This document shows, in pieces, positions 39,949-47,923 of a stretch of 64,000 bases of DNA (position 1 is the first letter of the stretch; the number at the start of each line of letters is the position of its first letter). The DNA is from an uncultured Acetatifactor sp. GTDB taxonomy: Bacteria; Bacillota; Clostridia; Lachnospirales; Lachnospiraceae. The position numbers and the translations under genes are program-made. The stretch spans positions 152,988 through 216,987 of the forward strand of contig CAJUCT010000002.1 of NCBI GenBank assembly GCA_910585015.1. Direction: 5' to 3'. Below the pieces are notes generated by a model that saw only the letters and a list, made by a program, of their open reading frames with translations, did not search any database and was not told the origin of the DNA.

Positions 39949-40060
39949 TTGCCAGCTGCCCGGCGTAAGATTATAGGAAAAGCAGTATGACTTTATACTA
40001 CATAACGCCAGAAGTTACCGTACTGCATTGGTTAAACGCATATGGCCGGCGTTATGTAGT
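39949..40060 (+). promoter_or_regulatory. Promoter and long leader hairpin of the zinc-ribbon/DUF5685/DnaJ cassette
   Basis: TTGCCA (39949-39954), 17 bp, TATAGG (39972-39977). Immediately downstream ACTACATAACGCC (39997-40009) is perfectly complementary to GGCGTTATGTAGT (40048-40060) around a 38-nt loop. The hairpin would form near the 5' end of the mRNA. Confidence 0.45.
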
Positions 40061-40115
40061 CAGGTTACTTGGAAATTTCAACTGTTGGGCAGTATAAAAA
40101 AAGAGGTGGCAAGGC

Positions 40116-40508
40116 ATGAGAGAAAAAATAGTGCGATTTATGCAGGGCAGATACGGCAATGACAGGCTGGGACAGGCCATGCTGATGGCGGCGCTGGCCT
40201 GTGTGGTGCTGTCCCTGTTCCGAATTCCCTTTATCTCCACCATAGGGCTGGCAATTTTGGTTCTGACATACTACCGTATGTTTTCCAGACAGATCGCCAA
40301 GCGGGCGGCAGAGAATCAAAAGTATATGCAGCTGGAGTGGAAGGTGCGCGCCAAGCTGCAGAAGAAAAAACAGTCCCTGGCCCAGCGCAGGACGCACCGC
40401 ATTTACAAATGTCCAAACTGTAAGCAGAAAATCCGGGTACCCAGGAACAGGGGCCGCATTGCCATCAGCTGTAGAAAGTGCGGCACGGAATTTATCAGAA
40501 AAACCTGA
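40116..40508 (+). CDS. Small membrane protein with C-terminal zinc ribbon
   Basis: ATG 40116 follows AAGAGGTGG. The 130-residue protein has two membrane helices at about residues 19-52 (AMLMAALACVVLSLF; STIGLAILVLTYY). A basic linker rich in K, R and Q follows, and then a zinc-ribbon pattern, CPNCKQKIRVP ... ISCRKCGTEF. The charged linker and ribbon face the cytoplasm. It is the first gene of a three-gene cassette with a DUF5685 protein and a DnaJ-like protein. No function is known; the ribbon could bind RNA, DNA or a protein client. Confidence 0.75.
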   Translation: MREKIVRFMQGRYGNDRLGQAMLMAALACVVLSLFRIPFISTIGLAILVLTYYRMFSRQIAKRAAENQKYMQLEWKVRAKLQKKKQSLAQRRTHRIYKCPNCKQKIRVPRNRGRIAISCRKCGTEFIRKT

Positions 40509-40526
40509 CGCGGGGAGGACGGGCCT

Positions 40527-41366
40527 ATGTTTGGGTATATCGTTGTGAACCAGCCGGAACTTCGCATTCGGGAATGGGAGATGTATCATTCTTACTATTG
40601 CGGACTGTGCCGGGTGTTGAAGGAAAAATATGGCCGGGTGGGTCAGGCCACCCTGAGTTATGACATGACCTTCCTGTTGTTGCTGCTGTCGGGGCTCTAT
40701 GAGCCGGAGACGGTCTGCGGAGAGAGCCGGTGTCTTATGCACCCGGGGAAAAAGCATACATACCGTTACAATGAACTGACAGAGTATGTGGCGGATATGA
40801 ATATGCTCCTGACGGAATATAAATGTATGGACGATTGGAAGGATGACCGAAAGCGTCTGCGTCTGCTGATGGCCAGGATATTGGGACGCAGGACGGGAGA
40901 GAACAGGCGGAAATATTCCCGCAAGCTGGAACAGATCACCGCCGCCATGGAAGAATTATCCCGGGCGGAGGAGCAGGGCGTGATGGATCTGGACAAGATG
41001 GCGGGTTGTTTCGGGCGGGTCATGGCCCAGGTCGTTGCCATCCGGAAGGATGAGTGGGAGGAGAGCCTGCAGCGGTTTGGTTTTTATCTGGGCAAATATA
41101 TCTATCTGCTGGACGCCTATGAGGATATTGAGGAAGATCTGAAAAAAGGACGGTATAATCCTCTGCGGGAGAGATATGAAGATCCTGATTTTGAGCGGGG
41201 CTGCCTGGATATCCTGACTATGATGATGTCCGCCTGCTGCCGGGAGTTTGAGCAGCTTCCCATATTGGACAATGTGGAAATTCTGCGCAATATTCTGTAT
41301 TCCGGCGTGTGGAGCCGTTATCAGATTGTTCAAAGTAAGAGAAGAAACGGAGAGCATTATGAGTGA
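40527..41366 (+). CDS. DUF5685 family protein
   Basis: The 279-residue product begins MFGYIVVNQPELRIREWEMY followed by HSYYCGLC, the standard start of DUF5685. It is mostly helical. Near residues 192-209 DAYEDIEEDLKKGRYNPL recalls the second aspartate-rich motif of squalene/phytoene synthases (DxxxD followed by GRxxxP), and ATLSYDMTFL lies where the first would be. This hints at an isoprenoid-synthase-like fold, but that is inference. Conserved cysteines CGLC...C could bind a metal. It overlaps the DnaJ gene by 8 bp. Confidence 0.75.
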   Translation: MFGYIVVNQPELRIREWEMYHSYYCGLCRVLKEKYGRVGQATLSYDMTFLLLLLSGLYEPETVCGESRCLMHPGKKHTYRYNELTEYVADMNMLLTEYKCMDDWKDDRKRLRLLMARILGRRTGENRRKYSRKLEQITAAMEELSRAEEQGVMDLDKMAGCFGRVMAQVVAIRKDEWEESLQRFGFYLGKYIYLLDAYEDIEEDLKKGRYNPLRERYEDPDFERGCLDILTMMMSACCREFEQLPILDNVEILRNILYSGVWSRYQIVQSKRRNGEHYE

Positions 41367-42066
41367 TCCCTATCAGGTGCTGGGGGTGTCCCGCGGCGCA
41401 ACGGAAGAGGAAATCAAAAAAGCATACAGGGCACTGAGCCGTAAATATCACCCGGATGCCAATATAAACAATCCCAACAAGGCCCAGGCGGAGGAGAAAT
41501 TTAAGGAGATCCAGGCGGCATACCAGCAGGTTATGAAAGAAAAGACCGGCGGGTATGCAGGTGGAGCAGGTTCCGGTCAGAGGCAGGGCGGCTACGACGA
41601 GCAGGATCCCTTTGGGTTTGGTGGTTTCGGGTTTGGTCCCTTCGGAAGTTTCTACGGCGGTTCTGGTCAGAGACGCAGCACCGGCTATGAGGACCAGCCT
41701 CACCTGCGGGCAGCGGGAAATTATATCCGCAACGGCTATTACCGGGAGGCAAGGAACACATTGGATCAGATGGACAGCGGAGAGAGGAATGCCAGGTGGT
41801 ATTATTACAGCGCTGTCGCTCATTCCAGTTTGGGCAATAATGTGGCGGCTTTGGAGCACTCCCGGAGGGCGGTCGCACTGGAACCCGGAAACAGTGACTA
41901 CAGGGAATTGCAGCAGACACTGGAGAACGGCGGCAGCTGGTACCGGCAGCGCCAGGCAGGCTACGGTTATCCCACCATGGGCGACGGCGGTATGTGCATG
42001 AAGCTTTGTGTGGCCAATATGATCTGCAATATGTGCTGCTGCGGAAGAGGATTTTTCTGCATATAA
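41359..42066 (+). CDS. DnaJ-domain protein with TPR-like region and Cys-rich tail
   Basis: The true start is ATG 41359 inside the end of the DUF5685 gene; GGAGAGC precedes it. The 235-residue protein has a J domain at residues 3-65 with the HPD tripeptide in KYHPDAN. A G/F-rich linker (FGFGGFGFGPFGSFYGG) follows, then a TPR-like helical pair (WYYYSAVAHSSLGNNVAALE) and a C-terminus with eight cysteines in about 24 residues (CMKLC...CNMCCCGRGFFC). The J domain should recruit a Hsp70. The Cys-rich tail suggests metal binding or acylation. It differs from housekeeping DnaJ. Confidence 0.85.
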   Translation: MSDPYQVLGVSRGATEEEIKKAYRALSRKYHPDANINNPNKAQAEEKFKEIQAAYQQVMKEKTGGYAGGAGSGQRQGGYDEQDPFGFGGFGFGPFGSFYGGSGQRRSTGYEDQPHLRAAGNYIRNGYYREARNTLDQMDSGERNARWYYYSAVAHSSLGNNVAALEHSRRAVALEPGNSDYRELQQTLENGGSWYRQRQAGYGYPTMGDGGMCMKLCVANMICNMCCCGRGFFCI

Positions 42067-42100
42067 AAACAGGGCCTGTCTTGTGCGGCCCTGTTTTTTT
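42067..42100 (+). terminator. Terminator of the DnaJ-like cassette
   Basis: AAACAGGGCC pairs with GGCCCTGTTT, and the transcript ends in seven T residues. Confidence 0.85.
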
Positions 42101-42152
42101 GACAATGCCTGAGGGGGCATTGGTTGGGGGGCAGGAAGTATGTTATGCACTT

Positions 42153-42202
42153 CCCTTTTCCTGCATATCACTGGCTGAACTGTGATACTGCGCTAATCGG
42201 TA
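42153..42202 (-). repeat. Family A repeat on the minus strand, after the DUF4317 gene
   Basis: Read on the minus strand it gives ACCGATTAGCGCAG, then stem TATCAC/GTGATA and tail ATGCAGGAAAAGGG. The TAG inside GATTAGCG is the stop codon of the DUF4317 gene. No gene follows in this direction, so this copy cannot act as a 5' leader. Confidence 0.65.
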
Positions 42203-43344
42203 CTTGAATGTGCAGCATCCAGATTTCCTCTCACGGTGATGCCGTTCACCTCTACATTGGCGCCCAGTTCGATAACCAGGCATTCCCTGCCGTCGATAAT
42301 GCGGGTAGAGATGAGATCTGTGCGCTCTGGGTCCACCTTCACCACCACTTCCGGCGTCTTCACATCAAAGGAGCGGCTGTTTACCACATTGCTTACATAC
42401 AACTGAGTATCGCTGCCTGCGGTGGAGTCATAGCACTGATCGAAAATTTCCATCTTTTCATTGGCCACGCCGCTGCCCGCGAATACGGTTTTCACTTCGT
42501 TCTTGTCCAGAACCAGAGGGGCGGGGTCCTCCTTGTGTTCTTCCACCATCTCGATGATTTTCTCATGGATGTTTTTGACGGCTTCAATGCTGCAGGTCTC
42601 TCCCAAAGTCTCCTCCACCAGCATCTGGAAAGTTTCCTTCTGTCCGCCGGCGGACAGGGGCAGGGGGCAGCCCAGGAGCAGATCCACGAAAGCCTCCTTC
42701 AATTCTTCGGCGTTCTTGGAATAGTACAACACACTGTGGAGATCCGTGCTGCGGTCATTAAAGGCGGGGAACAGAAAACCGGTGTCCGGTACCCCCACCA
42801 CCCAGTCACGGATTCTGTTGTGGAAGCTGTTCTCCTCCGCATCATAGGACAGGCCGGGCTTGGACAGGTTCACCGGGCAGATGCTGGCCAGAATGTATTC
42901 ATACACCTCGTCGGAGGCATCCTCCATCTCCAGCCCGTCCCGGGTGCGGCCGGGCACGTCGTAGGCGTCGTGGATCACCAGGATCAGGTAATTGCCCACA
43001 AATTCGTAGGAGTCGATGATATTCTGGTAGAACTGGTCCAGCAATTCATCGTCCTTCAGCTTGCTGTCCCGCAGGCGCAGCAGCAGTTCCTGGGTTCCGC
43101 CCTCCTCCTCGGCTTTCAGCGGGAACTCCAAAGTGTGCAGGTTCTTGCCAAGTGAGCCGGAGAGGGTCTTTCTGAGGATTTCAAAATATTTGAACATTTC
43201 CTCCTCGGGCAGCGCCAGAAAAGCCTGCTTGAACTGAGCTTTTTTATTCTTTTCCCCGTCCACATAACAACCGCAGATACGGGTGATGGAGCAGTTATTT
43301 TGAGTGAAGAGCTTCTTGATTTCGGATATTTCCTGTTTTACCAT
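42193..43344 (-). CDS. DUF4317 domain-containing protein
   Basis: The start ATG at 43344 follows GAGGTAC and lies 39 nt after the predicted transcription start of the promoter at 43390-43419, so the longer upstream reading is not used. The 383-residue protein matches DUF4317 over its length (MVKQEISEIKKLF..., NNCSITRICGCYVDGEKNKK). It is soluble, acidic and without recognisable catalytic motifs. The family is common in Clostridia and, as far as I know, uncharacterised. It is monocistronic and convergent with the DnaJ cassette. Confidence 0.85.
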   Translation of the reverse strand: MVKQEISEIKKLFTQNNCSITRICGCYVDGEKNKKAQFKQAFLALPEEEMFKYFEILRKTLSGSLGKNLHTLEFPLKAEEEGGTQELLLRLRDSKLKDDELLDQFYQNIIDSYEFVGNYLILVIHDAYDVPGRTRDGLEMEDASDEVYEYILASICPVNLSKPGLSYDAEENSFHNRIRDWVVGVPDTGFLFPAFNDRSTDLHSVLYYSKNAEELKEAFVDLLLGCPLPLSAGGQKETFQMLVEETLGETCSIEAVKNIHEKIIEMVEEHKEDPAPLVLDKNEVKTVFAGSGVANEKMEIFDQCYDSTAGSDTQLYVSNVVNSRSFDVKTPEVVVKVDPERTDLISTRIIDGRECLVIELGANVEVNGITVRGNLDAAHSSTD

Positions 43345-43389
43345 ATGTACCTCATTTCCGCGCAGGCGTACCGCGCTTTTTCTCCTGAC

Positions 43390-43419
43390 AGTATAAAACA
43401 CTAAAAGAGGAATTGTCAA
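43390..43419 (-). promoter_or_regulatory. Promoter of the DUF4317 gene
   Basis: On the minus strand TTGACA (43419-43414), 18 bp, TATACT (43395-43390). It is a near-consensus vegetative promoter. Confidence 0.75.
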
Positions 43420-43480
43420 CAAAGGAAAAATTGTGTTTGATGTGAAATAAAAAAAAGCTGGAACAAAACGAAATATGTAC

Positions 43481-43510
43481 TTGCATTCTTCTCCAAGTAT
43501 ATGCTATAAT
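43481..43510 (+). promoter_or_regulatory. Promoter of tRNA-Ala
   Basis: TTGCAT (43481-43486), 18 bp, TATAAT (43505-43510), 48 bp before the tRNA. Confidence 0.65.
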
Positions 43511-43558
43511 GATTTCGTTCAAGACATGGACTGGTTCAAGTATACCAGATATGTTTAC

Positions 43559-43631
43559 GGGGATATAGCTCAGTTGGGAGAGCGATACGTTCGCAACGTA
43601 TAGGTCAGGGGTTCGAGTCCCCCTATCTCCA
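43559..43631 (+). tRNA. tRNA-Ala (anticodon CGC)
   Basis: The 73-nt cloverleaf has acceptor GGGGATA pairing with TATCTCC, including the G3-U70 pair that identifies alanine tRNAs. The anticodon stem is ATACG/CGTAT with loop TTCGCAA, giving anticodon CGC, and the T-loop is GTTCGAGTC. The discriminator is A and no CCA is encoded. Confidence 0.93.
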
Positions 43632-43654
43632 TTATAAATAGTTGAGAAATTTCT

Positions 43655-43892
43655 TTATGCCGTTCTTTTTTCTAACTCCTCAATCCTGCTTTCGAGTTGA
43701 TCGATTTTCTTTATCAGCAATCCAATGGATTCACGCTCCAATTTACATGCATTGACCTCATGCTGCATGGAATCTATGCGGCTGTTTATCCTGTCAATGC
43801 GATTGGTTAAATTTGTCTGAAGCTGCGATTCTGGTACCGACCACGGACTCCATCATGTTATGCAACACTTCTAAATCTTTTTGTTCTAACAT
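43655..43892 (-). pseudogene. Small coiled-coil protein gene with a +1 frameshift
   Basis: On the minus strand ATG 43892, behind AGGTGG, encodes MLEQKDLEVLHNMMESVVG. Coding then changes frame near 43835 and continues PESQLQTNLTNRIDRINSRI to QLESRIEELEKRTA, ending at TAA 43655. The span is 238 nt, one more than a multiple of three. Both parts have strong helical, heptad-like character, so one coiled-coil protein of about 78 residues is the likely original. The unshifted frame stops after 32 codons. Function is unknown; no G run marks the shift. Confidence 0.55.
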
Positions 43893-44079
43893 TATACCGC
43901 CCACCTTTATATTGATTGATATATATGTAGTGCAGTTTTCATTATACCAGAACGCATGTCTTTTTCAAGCCATTTATTCTGTTTTTGTATGTGCAATCGC
44001 TTTGATACGTATTTTGACGGATGTCAGTGTAAAAAGGGGAAAAAGGAAAAAAAGGAGAGTAACTTGCGGCGGATTGCAG

Positions 44080-44109
44080 TTGCTGTCCGATCTGGAAGAA
44101 TCGTATAAT
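44080..44109 (+). promoter_or_regulatory. Promoter of the Spo0A-like gene
   Basis: TTGCTG (44080-44085), 18 bp, TATAAT (44104-44109), 43 bp before the start codon. The segment between 43893 and 44079 is AT-rich with no feature seen. Confidence 0.5.
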
Positions 44110-44151
44110 AGATAATGATAAAAAGTCAATCTGTGGAGGAAAAGAGAAAAT

Positions 44152-44712
44152 ATGGAACAGTTGCGTATTACCGCTGCCGATGATAATGAAAAAGTATACA
44201 GGATCCTGGGGGATCTGATGAATGGGGATAAAGAATTCCAGATTATGATAACCGTACCCGGGGGGCGGAAGGGCGCAGATGAACTGCAGCAGCCTGTCGA
44301 GGAGGTGTTGATCCAGGCTGCGGAGGAGAAGGCTGCGGTAAGCGCCCCTGCCGAGAAGGTCTATGACCTGGAGCAGGATGTGACGGATATTATTCACGAG
44401 ATCGGTGTACCGGCACATATCAAGGGGTACCAGTACTTGCGGGAGGCCATCATGATGTCTGTGCGGGAGCCCGCCATGATCAGTTCCATCACCAAGGTAC
44501 TTTACCCTACGATTGCAAAGAGGTTCCAGACTACGCCCAGCCGGGTGGAGAGGGCCATTCGGCATGCCATAGAAGTGGCCTGGTCCAGGGGCAGGATGGA
44601 GACGCTGGACGCTCTGTTCGGCTACACGGTGAATACGGGAAAGGGTAAGCCTACCAACTCCGAATTTATAGCCCTGATTGCGGATCGAATCCGCCTGAAA
44701 TACCGTGAATAG
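44152..44712 (+). CDS. Spo0A-like protein with most of the receiver domain deleted
   Basis: ATG 44152 follows GGAGGAAAAGAG. Residues about 70-186 form a complete Spo0A DNA-binding domain (YDLEQDVTDIIHEIGVPAHI ... TPSRVERAIRHAIEVAWSRG ... GYTVNTGKGKPTNSEFIALI). Residues 1-32 (MEQLRITAADDNEKVYRILG...) are the first strand and helix of a receiver domain with its acidic DD pair. The next part, which should hold the phosphorylated aspartate, the T/S and K switch residues and the dimer face, is absent and replaced by a 38-residue linker (VPGGRKGADELQQPVEEVL...). Normal Spo0A has about 260 residues. Since the receiver restrains DNA binding, this product might act independently of phosphorylation. 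Confidence 0.82.
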   Translation: MEQLRITAADDNEKVYRILGDLMNGDKEFQIMITVPGGRKGADELQQPVEEVLIQAAEEKAAVSAPAEKVYDLEQDVTDIIHEIGVPAHIKGYQYLREAIMMSVREPAMISSITKVLYPTIAKRFQTTPSRVERAIRHAIEVAWSRGRMETLDALFGYTVNTGKGKPTNSEFIALIADRIRLKYRE

Positions 44713-44803
44713 TTTGGTAAAAATTTCAGAAAAGGCTTTCCTAACGAATCAGGATGTAGTATAATCAATTTATCTACGAGAAGGTACAAATGGAGGTTTG
44801 CAC

Positions 44804-46252
44804 ATGAAAAAAATACTGTTTGCGGCATCTGAAGGGGTTCCTTTTATCAAGACAGGAGGGCTGGCCGACGTGGTAGGCTCCCTGCCTAAGTGCATTGACA
44901 AGGAATACTATGATGTGCGGGTGATCCTGCCCAAGTATACCTGTATGAGGCAGGAGATGAAGGATAAGCTGGAGTATGTGACGCATTTTTATATGGATTT
45001 CAACTGGACAGACGCCTATGTGGGCATATTGAAGGCCGAGGTAGATGGAATCCAGTACTATTTTATTGACAATGAAGGGTATTTTGGAGGCTTCAAGCCT
45101 TATGGGGACAATGCGCTGTTTGAGATTGAGAAATATGCGTTCTTCTCCAAGGCGGTGTTGTCCGTGCTGCCTATTCTGGATTTCAGACCGGAATTAATCC
45201 ACTGCCATGACTGGCAGACGGGGCTGGTTCCCGTATATCTGAAAGAACGTTTTCAGGGGAATGATTTCTTCCGGGGGATCAAGTCGGTGATCACGATCCA
45301 TAATCTGAAGTTCCAGGGTAAATGGGATCCCAAGGTGGTGCAGAATATCACCGGTCTGCCGCAGTACTATTTCACGCCGGATAAGCTGGAGGCATACAAG
45401 GATGCCAATCTGCTCAAGGGGGGTATCGTGTTTGCGGACGCGGTGACCACGGTGAGCGACACCTATGCGGAGGAGATCAAGACCCCGTTCTACGGGGAGG
45501 GCCTGGAGGGCCTGCTGAATGCCCGCAGCCGTGATCTGCGGGGAATTGTCAACGGCATCGACTATGAGGAGTTCAATCCTGAGACGGATAAATACATCGT
45601 AAAGCCCTATAATGCAGTGAATTTCCGCAAGGAGAAGGTTAAGAACAAAAGGGCGCTGCAGGAGGAACTGGGTCTGACGGTGGACGACAGAAAGATGATG
45701 ATCGGCGTGGTTTCCCGGCTGACGGATCAGAAGGGGTTTGACCTGATCGCCTACGTGATGGATGAACTGTGTCGGGACGATATTCAGTTGGTGGTTCTGG
45801 GCACAGGTGAGGAGCGCTATGAGAATATGTTCCGTCATTTTGACTGGAAATACAGCGATAAAGTATCGGCCAATATATTTTATTCCGAGGAATTGTCCCA
45901 CAAGATCTATGCTTCCTGTGACGCATTCCTGATGCCGTCTCTGTTTGAGCCCTGCGGTTTGAGCCAGCTTATGTCTCTGCGCTACGGCACGGTGCCCATT
46001 GTGAGAGAGACTGGAGGTCTGAAGGATACGGTAGAGCCTTACAACGAGTATGAGAGCAGGGGTACGGGCTTTGGCTTTGCCAACTACAACGCCCATGAGA
46101 TGTTGGCGGCCATCCGTTATGCGGAGCAGATCTACTATGATAAGAAGCGGGAGTGGAACAAGATTGTGGATCGTGCTATGGCAGCAGATTTTTCCTGGGA
46201 AGTGTCTGCGAAGAAGTATCAGGAGATGTACGACTGGCTGATAGGATATTAA
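44804..46252 (+). CDS. glgA: Glycogen synthase (ADP-glucose type, GT5)
   Basis: ATG 44804 follows TGGAGG. The 482-residue enzyme starts MKKILFAASEGVPFIKTGGLADVVGSLPK; KTGGLADV is the ADP-glucose-binding signature. HCHDWQTGLVPVYL, the VSRLTDQKGFDL motif and the C-terminal FLMPSLFEPCGLSQL acceptor-site motif complete the GT5 family pattern. It extends alpha-1,4 glucan from ADP-glucose. No other glg gene is adjacent. A TATAAT at 44760 with a weak -35 may be its promoter, and a flippase gene follows after 4 nt. Confidence 0.94.
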   Translation: MKKILFAASEGVPFIKTGGLADVVGSLPKCIDKEYYDVRVILPKYTCMRQEMKDKLEYVTHFYMDFNWTDAYVGILKAEVDGIQYYFIDNEGYFGGFKPYGDNALFEIEKYAFFSKAVLSVLPILDFRPELIHCHDWQTGLVPVYLKERFQGNDFFRGIKSVITIHNLKFQGKWDPKVVQNITGLPQYYFTPDKLEAYKDANLLKGGIVFADAVTTVSDTYAEEIKTPFYGEGLEGLLNARSRDLRGIVNGIDYEEFNPETDKYIVKPYNAVNFRKEKVKNKRALQEELGLTVDDRKMMIGVVSRLTDQKGFDLIAYVMDELCRDDIQLVVLGTGEERYENMFRHFDWKYSDKVSANIFYSEELSHKIYASCDAFLMPSLFEPCGLSQLMSLRYGTVPIVRETGGLKDTVEPYNEYESRGTGFGFANYNAHEMLAAIRYAEQIYYDKKREWNKIVDRAMAADFSWEVSAKKYQEMYDWLIGY

Positions 46253-46256
46253 AGGA

Positions 46257-47912
46257 ATGAGCAGTGGCAAAAAGAAAGACAGTTTTATCCTGCAGGCGGG
46301 CATTCTGGCTGCCGCAGGATTTATCAGCCGGATCATAGGGCTTTTGTATGTAAGTCCTGTGGCCCGGATTATCGGTCCTGTGGGCCAGGGGTATTATGAG
46401 TCGGCATATAATTACTACGCCATTGTATTGATGATATCCTCCTACAGTATCCCTTCAGCGATCTCCAAGGTGATAGCCCAGAAGCTGTCGCTGCGGGAAT
46501 ACCGCAATGCCCACAGGATTTTTATATGTGCCATGTACTACGTGCTGGGAGTGGGACTCGTTGCGAGCTTGCTCCTCTTTTTTGGTGCCGGTCATCTGGT
46601 GACGGAGTCAGCGGTGCCGGTTCTGCAGGTGCTGGCCCCCACCATCTTTGTCTACGGTATTCTGGGAGTGCTGCGGGGGTATTTTCAGGCCCATAAGAGC
46701 ATGGTACAGACTTCTCTTTCCCAGATACTGGAGCAGATTGTCAACGCAGTGGTGAGCATCGGGGCCTCCTATGGGTTTATTGTGTTATTCATGGGAAGTT
46801 ATGAGAAGAGCGAGGTGGCGGCGGATCAGAGCAGCCGTGCGGTGTACGGCGCCATGGGCAGCGCTCTGGGAACCGGAGCGGGAGTGTTGATGGCATTGTT
46901 GTTCATGGCGGCGGTCTACGCCCTGAACCGGCCTATGATCCGGAGAAGAATGGAGAGGGATCATACCCGGCAGGCGGATTCCTACCGGGAGATCAGTAAG
47001 ATGATCTTACAGGTGGTGCTTCCCTTTATCATGAGCACGGCCATTTACAATCTCAGCAGTTCCCTGAACAACAAGCTGTATTCGGATATTATGATGAAAT
47101 TCCGCCATGCTGCCGAGAATCTGGTGGCGGCGGATTACGGGGTGTTCAATGGGCGGGCCATGAAGATTTCCAACATCCCCATCGCTTTTTCTTCGGCCAT
47201 GGCAGCCGCCATCATTCCCACCGTGTCCCAGCTGGTGGCGCGCAGGCAGCTGGCGGATGCCAGGGATAAGACGGCCCAGGCAGTGAAGACCATTATGTTG
47301 ATCTCCATTCCTTCCGCGGTGGGCCTTTTTGCTCTGGCAAAGCCCATAACCTGGCTGCTATTCCCGGACGAGGATACTATAGAATTGGCCACCAGAATAC
47401 TGATGGCCCTGTCTGTATCCATTATTTTTTATGCTTTGTCTACCCTGAGCAATTCTATATTGCAGGGCATCGGCAGGGTGAATACGCCCATTGTCAATGC
47501 GGCAATCGCGCTGCTGCTGCAGACCGCTGTTCTGGTTCTGATCCTGTGTTTTACCGACCTGGGCATCTATGGGGTGGTGATTGCCACCATTGTGTACTCC
47601 GGCCTGATGTGCGTCCTGAACCAGATGTCCATGCACAAGGCATTGGGGTATCGGCAGGAGATTATGAATACATTTATTATCCCGCTTATCGCCTCCGCTT
47701 TTATGGGAGCTATTGCCCGGGTTCTGTACGAGATCTTGCTGATGCTGACCGGATCCATCATAGTATCTGCCGTTCCGTCCATCGCTGTGGCCGTGGCGGT
47801 GTACTTTTCACTGGTGATTCTGTTTAAGGGGGTGACGGAGGAGGAACTGCGCTCCATGCCCAAGGGTCACCTGTTGGTCAGGGTGGCCAAGAAATGTCGC
47901 CTGATGCGGTGA
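46257..47912 (+). CDS. SpoVB/MurJ-type polysaccharide or lipid II flippase (MOP superfamily)
   Basis: The 551-residue membrane protein starts GKKKDSFILQAGILAAAGFI followed by SRIIGLLY, the typical SpoVB/YtgP-like opening. About 14 helices can be counted, with the family motifs PSAISKVIAQ in helix 2 and GVLRGYFQAHKSM in the middle. PTVSQLVARRQLADARDKTA and SNSILQGIGRVNTPI lie in the second half. Members flip lipid-linked cell-wall precursors and some are needed for spore cortex. It starts 4 nt after glgA and is probably co-transcribed. SpoVB versus MurJ-like roles cannot be told apart here. Confidence 0.87.
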   Translation: MSSGKKKDSFILQAGILAAAGFISRIIGLLYVSPVARIIGPVGQGYYESAYNYYAIVLMISSYSIPSAISKVIAQKLSLREYRNAHRIFICAMYYVLGVGLVASLLLFFGAGHLVTESAVPVLQVLAPTIFVYGILGVLRGYFQAHKSMVQTSLSQILEQIVNAVVSIGASYGFIVLFMGSYEKSEVAADQSSRAVYGAMGSALGTGAGVLMALLFMAAVYALNRPMIRRRMERDHTRQADSYREISKMILQVVLPFIMSTAIYNLSSSLNNKLYSDIMMKFRHAAENLVAADYGVFNGRAMKISNIPIAFSSAMAAAIIPTVSQLVARRQLADARDKTAQAVKTIMLISIPSAVGLFALAKPITWLLFPDEDTIELATRILMALSVSIIFYALSTLSNSILQGIGRVNTPIVNAAIALLLQTAVLVLILCFTDLGIYGVVIATIVYSGLMCVLNQMSMHKALGYRQEIMNTFIIPLIASAFMGAIARVLYEILLMLTGSIIVSAVPSIAVAVAVYFSLVILFKGVTEEELRSMPKGHLLVRVAKKCRLMR

Positions 47913-47923
47913 GAGTTGGGTCC

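Noticed and set aside
43559..43892. tRNA-Ala as an attachment site of an integrated element.
   Set aside because: No integrase gene and no repeat of the tRNA 3' end were found downstream.
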